Origin: Neorhodopirellula pilleata
Lineage (GTDB): Bacteria; Planctomycetota; Planctomycetia; Pirellulales; Pirellulaceae
Reading direction: 5' to 3'
Assembly (NCBI RefSeq): GCF_007859915.1
Contig: NZ_SJPM01000010.1
Coordinates: 66,743-130,742 of the forward strand
DNA length: 64,000 nt
Of the stretch, positions 43,178-52,266 are shown one piece after another (position 1 is the first letter of the stretch; each line of letters begins with the position of its first letter). Both the position numbers and the translations under genes were made by a program. Under the pieces are notes generated by a model that was not told the DNA's origin, did no database searches, and was given only the letters and a program-made list of their open reading frames with translations.

Positions 43178-44389
43178 ATGACACCCCCCGACTCGATTCT
43201 TTCGCCGCCATCGGCCTCCTCCTTGGGGGCCTCATCCGTGGCGGCCCGGCGGGTGTCCTCAAGAAACCTATCGGCCAAGCTTTTGGCAATCGAATCAGTG
43301 GTTCCGCCATATACCGCCGACGTGGATTTGGCGACGGCAGCCGCACAGGCGATGTCGTGTGGCAACGATAAAGAAGCGGAAATGGTGGCCAAGCTGTACC
43401 GACGAACCGGGGTCCAAACGCGAGGCAGTGTGCTGCTGGAACGCGATGGAACAACCGGGCATCTCGGCCAATCGTTTTATCCACACGCGTCAGAGTCATC
43501 GCACGGACCGACGACTGCGCAGCGCAACGAGCGGTTCGCCGTCGACGGACCCCGACTGGCCGTTGCCGCCGGGCATGCCGCGATCCGATCGAGCGGTTGT
43601 TTGCCGTCGGACATCACCCATTTAATTACCGTCACGTGTACCGGTTTTTATTCTCCTGGTATCGACATCGAATTGATCGAATCGTTGGACCTTCCGGTAA
43701 CGACCGAGCGGATTCAAATCGGATTCATGGGGTGTCACGCGTTGATCAATGCCATGCGAACGGCCCGGGGGTTGACCTCCGCTGATCGACACGCGTGCGT
43801 CCTAATCGTCAGCGTTGAATTATGCAGCCTGCATTATCAATACGGATACAACGCCCAGCGGATTGTTTCAGGATCCTTGTTCGCCGATGGGGCATCAGGA
43901 GCCATTGTCGTGGGTAGCGAATACGAATCCACTCATGACCTCGTCGATCCAGACTCAAGCGACACTCCGGCGCAGATCGTGGCAACCGGCTCTTGTCTAA
44001 TCCCTGGTAGCCGCGATGCGATGACATGGACCATCGGCGATCACGGTTTTGTGATGACGCTATCGGCGTCGGTGCCGGCGTTGATCGAAGAGCACTTGCA
44101 TGCTTACTTAAGTCAATGGCTAGCCAAGCAAGGCGAGTCGATCGAATCGATCGGAGGATGGGCCGTCCACCCCGGCGGCACTCGAATTTTGACAGCCGTG
44201 CAAACCGCCCTCGGCTTAAGTGACGAGCACCTTGAGATCTCTCGAGAGGTACTCCGCCAGCACGGCAACATGTCCTCGGCAACTCTGGGCGCGGTCCTAC
44301 AACGGTTTGGAAAACATTCGATCCCTCGTCCGTGGCTGATGCTGGGCTTCGGCCCCGGCCTCGAAATCGAGGTCGCGTTGCTGCGGTAA
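43178..44389 (+). CDS. Type III polyketide synthase (chalcone/alkylresorcinol synthase-like)
   Basis: 403 aa. The catalytic triad is visible: Cys186 in IGFMGCHALINAM, His331 in GGWAVHPGGTRIL and Asn364 in RQHGNMSSATLG. TCTGFYSPGIDIEL and SLFADGASGAIVVG are family blocks, and the end GFGPGLEIEVALLR is canonical. These homodimers condense a starter acyl-CoA with malonyl-CoA. The starter cannot be read from sequence. The first 35 residues are Ser/Pro-rich and probably unstructured. It follows the flavoprotein by 42 bp. Confidence 0.93.
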   Translation: MTPPDSILSPPSASSLGASSVAARRVSSRNLSAKLLAIESVVPPYTADVDLATAAAQAMSCGNDKEAEMVAKLYRRTGVQTRGSVLLERDGTTGHLGQSFYPHASESSHGPTTAQRNERFAVDGPRLAVAAGHAAIRSSGCLPSDITHLITVTCTGFYSPGIDIELIESLDLPVTTERIQIGFMGCHALINAMRTARGLTSADRHACVLIVSVELCSLHYQYGYNAQRIVSGSLFADGASGAIVVGSEYESTHDLVDPDSSDTPAQIVATGSCLIPGSRDAMTWTIGDHGFVMTLSASVPALIEEHLHAYLSQWLAKQGESIESIGGWAVHPGGTRILTAVQTALGLSDEHLEISREVLRQHGNMSSATLGAVLQRFGKHSIPRPWLMLGFGPGLEIEVALLR

Positions 44390-44414
44390 AGGAAGCCGGC
44401 CAGCGAAACTCGGA

Positions 44415-45923
44415 CTAACGGTTTTTTCGACCTTTCTTGGCCAACTCGTTCGCGCGCTGTGGATCATAGTCGGGGTTGGGGGTCGGCATCTTGGCTCCGA
44501 CACGTTGCCGCCATGCTTCCAAAGCCGCACGTAATTCACGAACCAAATCAGGTTGGTTGGCTGCGAGATTGTGTTGTTCGCTTAGGTCATCGCGCAAGTT
44601 GTAAAGCTCGATCGAGCTATCTTCGAGGAACTCGATCAGCTTCCAATCGCCTTGGCGAATTACGCTCGCCGGAGTGCTGTGATGATAGTGCGGAAGGTGC
44701 CAAAACAACGTATCTCGTGGCAGACCGGATTCAGTCCCGGTCAGTAAGCCGAACAGGCTCACTCCGTCACGCTGGAAGGGGCTGGTTTCCGAGGAGGCGG
44801 ATTCGATGAAGGTTGGATAGAGATCGATCGTCGTCGCGGGAACATCGCAACTTACGTTTGCAGGGATCTGTCCCGTCCATCTTGCGATGGCCGGAACGCG
44901 AATGCCACCTTCGTACAAGGTTCCTTTCTCGTTTCGCAGCGGCTCGTTCGACGTCACAATGGTGCCGTTCTGTTCGGTTTCCAATCCGCCGTTATCGGAA
45001 ACGAAAATGATCAATGTATTCTCTGCGATACCCGATTCATCCACTGCATCTAAAACACGCCCCACGCTTTGATCGAGTTCTTCCAACAGACCTGCGTACT
45101 TCGGTCGGCTTGGATACTCCGGAGCGGGCGTCTTCGCTTCGTACTTGGTCAGTAATTCCGGCGTCGTCGACAGAGGGATGTGAACGGCGTAGTGCGACAG
45201 TTGCAACAAGAATGATTGTTGTTTGTTCGCTTGAATGAACTCAACCGCTTTGTCGGTCAGGAATTCAGCGGCCCGGACCGGTTCAGGCAAGCCACTGAGT
45301 TTGGGCGGAACCTCGTTTCCTTGGCCTTCGAACAACGTTTGCCATCCTTGCTCTTGCGGTCCGAAACCGTTGCCACCGAGATGCCATTTTCCGAAGTAGC
45401 CGGTCGCGTAACCGAGCTGTTGTAAAGTCTCGGCAAACGTCACGACCTCAAGCGGTAATTGCAGTGGCACCGCCGGATCGATCAAGCGAGCAAATGGACG
45501 ACGGTGGCCGGGAATATGCTGTGTGATGCCGAAGCGAGCTTGGTCCAATCCAGACTGGATGTTTGCGCGTGTCGGCGAACAAACCGGCCCGGCATAAAAC
45601 TGAGTAAACCTCATTCCTTCGCGGGCCATCTGGTCGATCCTCGGCGTCTCATTAAACCGATTGCCATAGCAACCCGCATCGGCCCAACCAAGATCATCAG
45701 CGAGAATGAGAATGATGTTCGGGCGGTCGCCCGATGATTCGTGATTCCGATCTGCCTGAAACGACTGTGCAAAGACCAACGGTTGACCAATGACATGACC
45801 CAATAGACCACCACTAATTGCCAAAGCGATGACAGTGAATTGGTTCAACAAGTAACGCCTCAATCCACGACGAATCAATGATGTTATGGAAGTTAGCGTC
45901 GCAGTGGCAAAGACCTGAATCAT
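44415..45923 (-). CDS. Secreted arylsulfatase-type sulfatase
   Basis: 502 aa. A long N-terminal segment carries a signal or anchor helix (FTVIALAISGGLLGHVIGQ). The core has LILADDLGWADAGCYG, the formylglycine site CSPTR in AGPVCSPTRANIQSG, GKWHLGGNGFGP, VSDNGGLETEQNGT and a closing HHSTPASVIRQGDWKLIEF. It should hydrolyse sulfate esters on polysaccharide or small aryl substrates in the periplasm or outside. It converges on the polyketide synthase with 25 bp between stops; the two are probably unrelated in function. Confidence 0.9.
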   Translation of the reverse strand: MIQVFATATLTSITSLIRRGLRRYLLNQFTVIALAISGGLLGHVIGQPLVFAQSFQADRNHESSGDRPNIILILADDLGWADAGCYGNRFNETPRIDQMAREGMRFTQFYAGPVCSPTRANIQSGLDQARFGITQHIPGHRRPFARLIDPAVPLQLPLEVVTFAETLQQLGYATGYFGKWHLGGNGFGPQEQGWQTLFEGQGNEVPPKLSGLPEPVRAAEFLTDKAVEFIQANKQQSFLLQLSHYAVHIPLSTTPELLTKYEAKTPAPEYPSRPKYAGLLEELDQSVGRVLDAVDESGIAENTLIIFVSDNGGLETEQNGTIVTSNEPLRNEKGTLYEGGIRVPAIARWTGQIPANVSCDVPATTIDLYPTFIESASSETSPFQRDGVSLFGLLTGTESGLPRDTLFWHLPHYHHSTPASVIRQGDWKLIEFLEDSSIELYNLRDDLSEQHNLAANQPDLVRELRAALEAWRQRVGAKMPTPNPDYDPQRANELAKKGRKNR

Positions 45924-46095
45924 CTTGAATCACTTTTCGGGATCGACGAGGAGTGGCGAATGCTTACTTCATGCGGAGGACCGGCGAGCCGTCAATCGAT
46001 TTTTGATCTCAAAGACTCAAGCTCAATCTCTCAACCCAGTCTCGTCGCTCGCGTGACACGAGTCAACAACATGCTTCGACCTCGGTCGTGGCCGG

Positions 46096-46974
46096 TTACA
46101 GATCGAGCGCGAGTGGCTGACCGTCTTCGCGGTGTGAGAGCGATTGAAAAAGTGTTTGGTCGATCGAATACGTGATCGTGTGCACACTTCCATCGCCGAA
46201 CGCAAACAAACATCCGCCTTGGTGAGCGGATCCAAACCACGACTGACACGGTTGGGCGTTGCCGTCATGCTCGGGAGATTGATTGCCCCAGCGAATCACA
46301 TCCCAATCCCATCCGCTGGTCCAACCTTCGTTGTCGGCGCAAGTGGCGACGTGATAGTGGAGTTCGTTCACGGATTTCTCGCCAACCATCAAGGTGTTCG
46401 CTAATCCATCGAGAATCGATGCGGGTGTGGCGACTGATGAGTACTGACTACGTGCCATGAAACCTCCCGCTAAACCGTCGCCCCAGTGTGCAGTCGGGTT
46501 AGTGCGGATACCGCCGTTGGCTGCGTAGTCGTTCAACGCGCGTGTGCCGCCCAAGTGGATATTGGTCGCTTCGGATCGCCGGGAGGGGCAAAAAAACAAA
46601 CCGATCGTGTTGGCTTGTACCACCGCGTCGGATTGCTCCGAATAGATAGCACCTTGTTCGACGAATGGAAGGATTTGATACATCCAGCCCCAGTTCTGGT
46701 TCGGAGTGATTTCCGGCACTCCATTGGTCATCGAACGAGGCGACTGCCAATCTAATCCGCCATCGGGAAATTTTTTGTATTGGTTCTCGTGCAAATGAAT
46801 GCCGAGAGAAATCTGCTTTAAATGATTTCGGCATTTGGTATAGCGTGCCGATTCACGTGCACTTTGAACGGCTGGTAACAGCAATCCGACCATCACGCCG
46901 ATGACGGCAATCACAACGAGCAACTCGATTATCGTAAAGCCATGTCGTAAAGAACCTGTCCGCGATCGAGCCAT
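46096..46974 (-). CDS. DUF1559 protein with prepilin-type N-terminal helix
   Basis: 292 aa from ATG 46974 with AGGA upstream; the frame opens at 47061. It starts with a basic leader (MARSRTGSLRHG) then FTIIELLVVIAVIGVMVGLL, the type IV pilin/pseudopilin cleavage site and helix. LLPAVQSARESARYTKCRNH, QNWGWMYQILPFVEQ and the closing HQGGCLFAFGDGSVH are DUF1559 marks. Planctomycetes encode many copies. They are thought to be pseudopilin-like envelope proteins; the exact role is unknown. It stands alone. Confidence 0.88.
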   Translation of the reverse strand: MARSRTGSLRHGFTIIELLVVIAVIGVMVGLLLPAVQSARESARYTKCRNHLKQISLGIHLHENQYKKFPDGGLDWQSPRSMTNGVPEITPNQNWGWMYQILPFVEQGAIYSEQSDAVVQANTIGLFFCPSRRSEATNIHLGGTRALNDYAANGGIRTNPTAHWGDGLAGGFMARSQYSSVATPASILDGLANTLMVGEKSVNELHYHVATCADNEGWTSGWDWDVIRWGNQSPEHDGNAQPCQSWFGSAHQGGCLFAFGDGSVHTITYSIDQTLFQSLSHREDGQPLALDL

Positions 46975-47118
46975 TGGATCCTCCCCATCTAGAACCACCG
47001 TAAAACCGGTAGTGTACCGAAATCCCTCGGCCGAGTGTTGCAATGTCGTAATCTCGAACATTGCGAGACAGAGCTGTCCGCTTCAGGATCAGTCGTCGAT
47101 GCTCGATTCTTCCTCAGA

Positions 47119-48018
47119 TCAGGACGAATGGCGGCGCATGGTCAGGATGCGTTGGTGGCCGGCTAGGTCTTTGATTAACTTGATGTCGCTGTAGTGGCCG
47201 CTGGAATCGGCTAGCCTGACACAGGCTTCCGCGATCATCGGGCTCAGTTCGATGACCAGCTGCCCTGAGGCTGCGAGGTGACCGGCAGCCTCGCTGATGA
47301 TTCTCGAAATGATCTCGGTACCTTCGGGTCCCGACAACAACGCGCCCCGCGGTTCATGATTCTTCACCGTCGCGGGCAATTCGTCGTACTCCGCTTGCGA
47401 AATGTACGGTGGATTGGTGCAGATCAAGTCGAACCGCGCCTCGGAATCGAGTCCGCCAAGCAGATCACTCTGCAATAGCGTGATCCGATCGTTCAAGCCT
47501 TGTTTCTCGACGTTCCATCGGGCGATCTCTAGCGCGGGCAGGCTGACGTCGACGGCAACGATTTCTGCGTTTTCGAAGTTCTTAGCAAACGCGATCGCGA
47601 TCGCACCACTACCGGTTCCGATATCCAAGACCCGCAAGGGTCGTTCGATTACCGACTCGGCGAGGCGTTTGGCTTGATCGAGGGCTTCGACGACGAGGTG
47701 CTCCGTTTCCGGTCGCGGCACTAAGACGTTTTCATCGACACGAATCGGGATCGAATAGAACTCTTTGAACCCGACCAACTGAGCTACCGGAGCCCCGTCG
47801 CCCCGACGCCGGACAAGTTCCCGGAATGCGATGCGTTGTTCATCACCGGGCACGTCGTTGAACGAGGTGTAGAGATCGATCCGCTGACAATCCCGGGCGT
47901 GTGCCAATAGGATCTCGGCGTCAAGCCGAGGCGATTCACTGCCCCGCGTTTTGAAAAAATTGGTCGTCCACTCGAGCAACCGAAGAACTGTCCATGGTTC
48001 GGTGCTTGGTGTGGTCAT
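47119..48018 (-). CDS. prmC: Release factor glutamine methyltransferase
   Basis: 299 aa. It has the N-terminal helical domain (SPRLDAEILLAHARDCQRID), LVPRPETEHLV, motif I LDIGTGSGAIAIAFA and the catalytic NPPY in CTNPPYISQAEYD. PrmC methylates the Gln of the GGQ motif in release factors. Its ATG overlaps the prfA stop by 4 bp, the usual arrangement. Confidence 0.95.
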   Translation of the reverse strand: MTTPSTEPWTVLRLLEWTTNFFKTRGSESPRLDAEILLAHARDCQRIDLYTSFNDVPGDEQRIAFRELVRRRGDGAPVAQLVGFKEFYSIPIRVDENVLVPRPETEHLVVEALDQAKRLAESVIERPLRVLDIGTGSGAIAIAFAKNFENAEIVAVDVSLPALEIARWNVEKQGLNDRITLLQSDLLGGLDSEARFDLICTNPPYISQAEYDELPATVKNHEPRGALLSGPEGTEIISRIISEAAGHLAASGQLVIELSPMIAEACVRLADSSGHYSDIKLIKDLAGHQRILTMRRHSS

Positions 48019-49097
48019 TCGATCATATCACCGCGAAGTTGGTCGCGATCGTAGTTGATGAGAGCTTCGGTAACCGGGTTTAAATCGCCGCCGATGATTT
48101 GGTCGAGCTTGTACAGGGTCAAGTTCACGCGATGATCGGTCAAACGGTTTTGTGGAAAGTTGTAGGTTCGAATCCGTTGGCTGCGATCGCCCGATCCGAT
48201 CAATCCCTTGCGGGTGGCGGCTTGCTTGGCGGCTTCTTCTTCGCGTTTCTTTTCATAGATCCGAGCCTTCAGAACGCGGAGCGCCTTCGCCAAGTTCTTG
48301 TGTTGGCTTTTTTCGTCTTGGCACTGCACGACGATCCCGGTTTCAAAATGGGTCAGACGGATTGCGGACTCGGTTTTGTTAACGTGCTGGCCGCCGGGGC
48401 CAGACGCGCAAAACTTGTCGATGCGGTAGTCTTCCCCTTTGAGGTTGACTTCGACGTCTTCGGGTTCAGCGAGTACCGCGACGGTGGCTGCCGAGGTGTG
48501 GACCCGACCTTGAGTTTCGGTTTCGGGGACTCGTTGGACACGGTGGCCGCCGGATTCGTATTGCAAATCACGGAAGACATTCTCGCCTTCAAAGGTCAGC
48601 ATGATTTCCTTGAATCCGCCCATCTCGGTGGCGCTGGCGTCCATGATTTCCGTTTTCCATCCGACCTGTTCGGCGTGCCGCCGGTACATTTCGAACAGAT
48701 CGCGCGCAAATAGAGCGGCCTCGTCACCACCGGTGCCGGCACGGATTTCCATCACACAACGCGTTCGGTGGGAGTCTTCGCCGCCTACGGTATAGGAAAG
48801 CAACTCCTCCCAAATTTCTTCGCGTTGGGCGCGCAGGGATTTCATTTCCGCTTCGGCCATGTCACGTTCGTCGGCATCACCCGCGTCCGCGACCATGGTC
48901 TGACATTCGCGGATCTCGTCCGACATGCGTTTGAACTCTCGATACCGGCTGGCCAACTTGGCAAGACTGCCGTGTTCGCGAGCGGCGGCACTCATCCGTG
49001 CGCCATCGGCCAAGACATCCGGATCGGACATGCTGGCTTCGAGTTCTTCAAAACGTGCGAGCTTTTCCTCGAGAATGTCGCGGATCGTTCCGCTCAT
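48015..49097 (-). CDS. prfA: Peptide chain release factor 1
   Basis: 360 aa. GTGGDEAALFARDLFEMY marks the start of the conserved core; HRVQRVPETETQGRVHTS holds the PxT-type anticodon region typical of RF1, and CASGPGGQHVNKTESAIRLT the GGQ motif. RF1 releases peptides at UAA and UAG. The 4-bp overlaps with rpmE upstream and prmC downstream indicate one transcript. Confidence 0.96.
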   Translation of the reverse strand: MSGTIRDILEEKLARFEELEASMSDPDVLADGARMSAAAREHGSLAKLASRYREFKRMSDEIRECQTMVADAGDADERDMAEAEMKSLRAQREEIWEELLSYTVGGEDSHRTRCVMEIRAGTGGDEAALFARDLFEMYRRHAEQVGWKTEIMDASATEMGGFKEIMLTFEGENVFRDLQYESGGHRVQRVPETETQGRVHTSAATVAVLAEPEDVEVNLKGEDYRIDKFCASGPGGQHVNKTESAIRLTHFETGIVVQCQDEKSQHKNLAKALRVLKARIYEKKREEEAAKQAATRKGLIGSGDRSQRIRTYNFPQNRLTDHRVNLTLYKLDQIIGGDLNPVTEALINYDRDQLRGDMIE

Positions 49098-49342
49098 TTC
49101 GTGGCTTTCTTGGCCTTCTTAGGCTTTTGCAACGAACCGTAAGTGCCGGCGGCAAATTTCTTCTGGAACTTGTCGATACGACCGGCGGTGTCGACATACT
49201 TCAACTTGCCCGTATAGAACGGGTGGCAGTCGCTGCAAATGTCGATTTTAAGCTCTGGACGCGTCGAACGGGTCTGGAACGTATTTCCGCAACCACAGGT
49301 AACCGTGGTGTCTTGGTAATTGGGGTGAATGCCGTCTTTCAT
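49094..49342 (-). CDS. rpmE: 50S ribosomal protein L31
   Basis: 82 aa, starting MKDGIHPNYQDTTVTCGCGN with ICSDCHPFYTGK, so it carries the Cys residues of the zinc-containing L31 form. The C-terminus is Lys-rich (KPKKAKKATK). It is the first gene of the rpmE-prfA-prmC operon. Confidence 0.96.
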   Translation of the reverse strand: MKDGIHPNYQDTTVTCGCGNTFQTRSTRPELKIDICSDCHPFYTGKLKYVDTAGRIDKFQKKFAAGTYGSLQKPKKAKKATK

Positions 49343-49452
49343 GGTTGCTTACGCAAAACTGGGGCTAGGAGGATCGAATCGCAAATACTACGCGACGGTG
49401 GGCATTCAGTTCAAGGGCTAGTGACTTGTTACGAGTAAATCTCCCGCTCGTC

Positions 49453-50724
49453 TTACGGGTTCGCTTCGACGAGGTCTCGGTCTTTGGTCTCCGGGAGGGT
49501 AAACACGATCAAAATGCCCACCACGAAGAGCAGCGACAACCCGGTGACGGCGTAGGCCAACGAAACCTCGGGCCGCCCCTTGAGCCAGCCGGAAAACAAG
49601 AGCACGGGTACCGCCATCAACCGACCGCCGTTGAAACAAAAACTCGCCCCGGTGGCCCGGATGTGAGTGGGAAACAGTTCCGGAAAATAGATCGCAAAAC
49701 CGGAGTGAATCCCCAGGGTCAAGAAACCAAAAATCGGCAACAACCCCACGATTTGGCCATACGTTTGTGGCACAAAACACACGACCGGCACAATCACCAA
49801 AGCCGCGAGCTGAAATCCGATGAAAGTCGGCTTGCGGCCGAACCGGGCGCACAGCGGCCCGAAAGCGAGCAGGCCCAATCCCCCGCCTGCCGCTTGGACG
49901 ATGCCGTAGGCGAACTTCGATCGGCCGCTCGCGGTCGCTTGGTCGGCACCGGACGCGAGTAGCAGTTCGCGCACCAGATCCTGCCCCGCGACGGTGACGG
50001 ACCAAAACGTGCCTAACCCGACCGCAGCCAACAACAAACCGCCGATCGCGTGCCAGCTCCATCGGCGGTCGGACAACAGTTCTCGGAAACTGCCGACCTT
50101 GCCGCTGACTTCACTCGATCTCGCCTCTTGCCATTTCTCGGGCTCCTTGACGCTCGCTCGAACCCACACGATCAACAGTGCCGGCAACACGCCCAACAAA
50201 TACGCAAACCGCCAATTCGTCCCGACCAAGATTCCCGAAAGCGCCGCCAACCACGTCCCCAAGATACTGGACGCGTGAAAAATCCCCGCCGCATGCGCGC
50301 GGGCTTTGCGAGGAAAAACCTCGGCGACGAGACTCGCCGCGACCGCCCATTCACCGCCGATGCCGAGGGCAACAAGAAAACGCAAGATGCCGACGGTGTA
50401 AATGTCGTTGGCAAAATACGTCAGTCCGGAAAAAATCGAATACATCAAGATCGTCATGATCATGATCGGACGTCGTCCGTATCGGTCCGCCAATGAACCA
50501 AACACCAACCCACCGAGCGTGCCGCCGGCCAAGAAGATTGCGAGAAAATAGTCGCCCCAAACTTTCGCGGCCGCTTCGTCGTTGTTCAGGATCTCTCGCA
50601 ACATGTCGTTGCGGGTGATATTGAAGATCTGCCCCTCGTAGACGTCGAACATCCAACCCGCGCAGGCGATCACCAATACCAACCACTGGTAGCGAGTGAC
50701 GCCGGAGTACCATTTGTCGCTCAT
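49453..50724 (-). CDS. MFS transporter
   Basis: 423 aa with about 12 hydrophobic helices. The MFS loop motif is visible in GSLADRYGRRPIMIM and again, weaker, in GPLCARFGRKPTFIG. ALGIGGEWAVAASLVAEVFP is typical of the sugar/aromatic-acid/SV2-like branch. The start overlaps the dioxygenase stop as ATGA, so the pair is co-translated and the transporter likely imports the dioxygenase substrate or exports its product. The substrate is unknown. Confidence 0.88.
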   Translation of the reverse strand: MSDKWYSGVTRYQWLVLVIACAGWMFDVYEGQIFNITRNDMLREILNNDEAAAKVWGDYFLAIFLAGGTLGGLVFGSLADRYGRRPIMIMTILMYSIFSGLTYFANDIYTVGILRFLVALGIGGEWAVAASLVAEVFPRKARAHAAGIFHASSILGTWLAALSGILVGTNWRFAYLLGVLPALLIVWVRASVKEPEKWQEARSSEVSGKVGSFRELLSDRRWSWHAIGGLLLAAVGLGTFWSVTVAGQDLVRELLLASGADQATASGRSKFAYGIVQAAGGGLGLLAFGPLCARFGRKPTFIGFQLAALVIVPVVCFVPQTYGQIVGLLPIFGFLTLGIHSGFAIYFPELFPTHIRATGASFCFNGGRLMAVPVLLFSGWLKGRPEVSLAYAVTGLSLLFVVGILIVFTLPETKDRDLVEANP

Positions 50725-51761
50725 GAGCTTGCCAACTCGAACGCGTGCGTTCGCATTTCGGCCAGCGAGGCGAGCACTTTCCGCGTTCCGACAAATGGTC
50801 GCCGAGCATGCATCGCGACGGTGTTATCAAGCAAAACGATGTCGCCGACTTGCCATTGGTGATCGTAAGCGAGTTCTTCGGAAAGCTCGATCGCTACAGC
50901 CACGCCATCGCGATCGAGCCGAGAACCATCACCGTGACGAATCGCGTCGGACGGATCGTTGCGTTCATCTTTCCAACCGCAATAAGCGGCGATCAGTTGA
51001 TTGAAAAAAGTCTTCACGCCCGGCGAAACTTCCATCACGGCGGGCAGCGGCGGCGTGGTCGCTCGCAAACAACCATTGTCGAGCCATTGATAGGAATAGT
51101 TCAACTCATCTAATCTTGCTTGAGCCGCATCACGGGAGTCGACGCCGAGCGTTTTCTGCCAGCTTCGCCCCATCCCGGAATTGGGGTCGTCGCTGTCGGG
51201 CATCACGTTGGTGTATTGCAGACCCTTGGATTCGCAATCGCTTGCGAACTTCGGGCAGCGTTCCGTCAATCGCTTGAACAAAATGTCGCTGCGGCACAAC
51301 GGTGTCGCTCCGCCCTCGGCCGCAGCGATCTCGCAAAAGAACAAAATGTAGCGAGGGTACAGTGGTGTTTGAGCCATCTCGTGATGAAAAAAGATTCGCA
51401 CATCCGGCGGGGCTTCATTGGCCGAAAACACTCGGGGCGTGCGGTTGATGCGAACGGCGTTGGACAACGATCGATCGTAGGGGAAATTCTCTAGACCGAG
51501 CCCTTGGATGAAATCGTCGAACGCGTCGACCGTCTTGGTCGGGAAATCTCGAAACGCAACGGCACCATGCCGCGTTGCGAGACTGAGCAACTCTTCGCAA
51601 TGTTCGAACACCCAAGGACGCACACGGGGATCGATGGCTTCGTCGCTTGCCATCGCAGGGGCCGCGTCACGGTCATACGCGATGACATGCGGAAAAACGG
51701 AGTCCGGGTAGGTTTGTTGTCGGTCGATGTGCAAGGCTTGAGTCGGAAACGAATCACTCAT
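50721..51761 (-). CDS. TauD/TfdA-family Fe(II)/2-oxoglutarate dioxygenase
   Basis: 346 aa. The facial triad is seen as HHEMAQTPLYP (HxE) and the distal His in LLDNTVAMHARRPF. FFCEIAAAEGGATPLCR matches the SyrP/TauD pattern (F-C-x-x-A-x-x-GGxTP). It probably hydroxylates a small molecule or amino acid. A translationally coupled MFS transporter follows, suggesting a two-gene uptake-and-oxidation module. Confidence 0.85.
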   Translation of the reverse strand: MSDSFPTQALHIDRQQTYPDSVFPHVIAYDRDAAPAMASDEAIDPRVRPWVFEHCEELLSLATRHGAVAFRDFPTKTVDAFDDFIQGLGLENFPYDRSLSNAVRINRTPRVFSANEAPPDVRIFFHHEMAQTPLYPRYILFFCEIAAAEGGATPLCRSDILFKRLTERCPKFASDCESKGLQYTNVMPDSDDPNSGMGRSWQKTLGVDSRDAAQARLDELNYSYQWLDNGCLRATTPPLPAVMEVSPGVKTFFNQLIAAYCGWKDERNDPSDAIRHGDGSRLDRDGVAVAIELSEELAYDHQWQVGDIVLLDNTVAMHARRPFVGTRKVLASLAEMRTHAFELASS

Positions 51762-51891
51762 GGCGGGGTTCCTGATGGAAGTTGGGTGATGTTCGGTGAG
51801 TGGACCGCAATTGTATTACACTGCCGGACGCCGATGGGACGACGAGTCCTTAAAAATTGGGAAGCCACTCGTCGGCTAGGCCGCAAGCATA
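51762..51891. other. Upstream region of the dioxygenase-MFS pair
   Basis: This is the first part of a gap of about 500 bp. It should hold the promoter of the minus-strand dioxygenase gene. I see no clear -10/-35 boxes and no gene. Confidence 0.3.
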
Positions 51892-52112
51892 CAAGCCCGA
51901 AACGCGAGCAAGTGGACAGGAAGCGCGAGCGAGTGGACAGCGCTCATCGATCCGGATTTCAGCGAAACCTCTCGCTCGCCGGTCTGTTAGTTTAATCGTT
52001 TAACGGCAAGCCGCAGGCGACAGAGCTTGAAAACGCAGGCGCCTGCGGCTTGCCGTTAAACGAAAACGCCCAAACGTGCACTCAATCAACACGCCGTCGC
52101 GCGTCGGGCTTG
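51892..52112. repeat. Nested palindrome with GTTTAACGGCAAGCC core, copy 1
   Basis: Outer words CAAGCCCGA and TCGGGCTTG are inverted. The core arms at 51998-52018 and 52041-52061 are perfect over 21 bp (GTTTAACGGCAAGCCGCAGG and one more base). The right-hand 142 bp (51971-52112) match 60481-60622 at 138 positions. The remaining gap to 52267 contains no recognisable gene. Confidence 0.85.
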
Positions 52113-52266
52113 GATGATTGTTGCTTAGCAACGCGTGAAGGTGAAGCGTGGCCAATACTCAGTAGCCCTACGCTCCGAGTCGAGCCAACCTAGCGTTGGC
52201 AAATCGTGTTACATTAAACGCGACTCCAAGAGTCGTGCCGCGTTTGTTAACCATTCGAATGAATTG

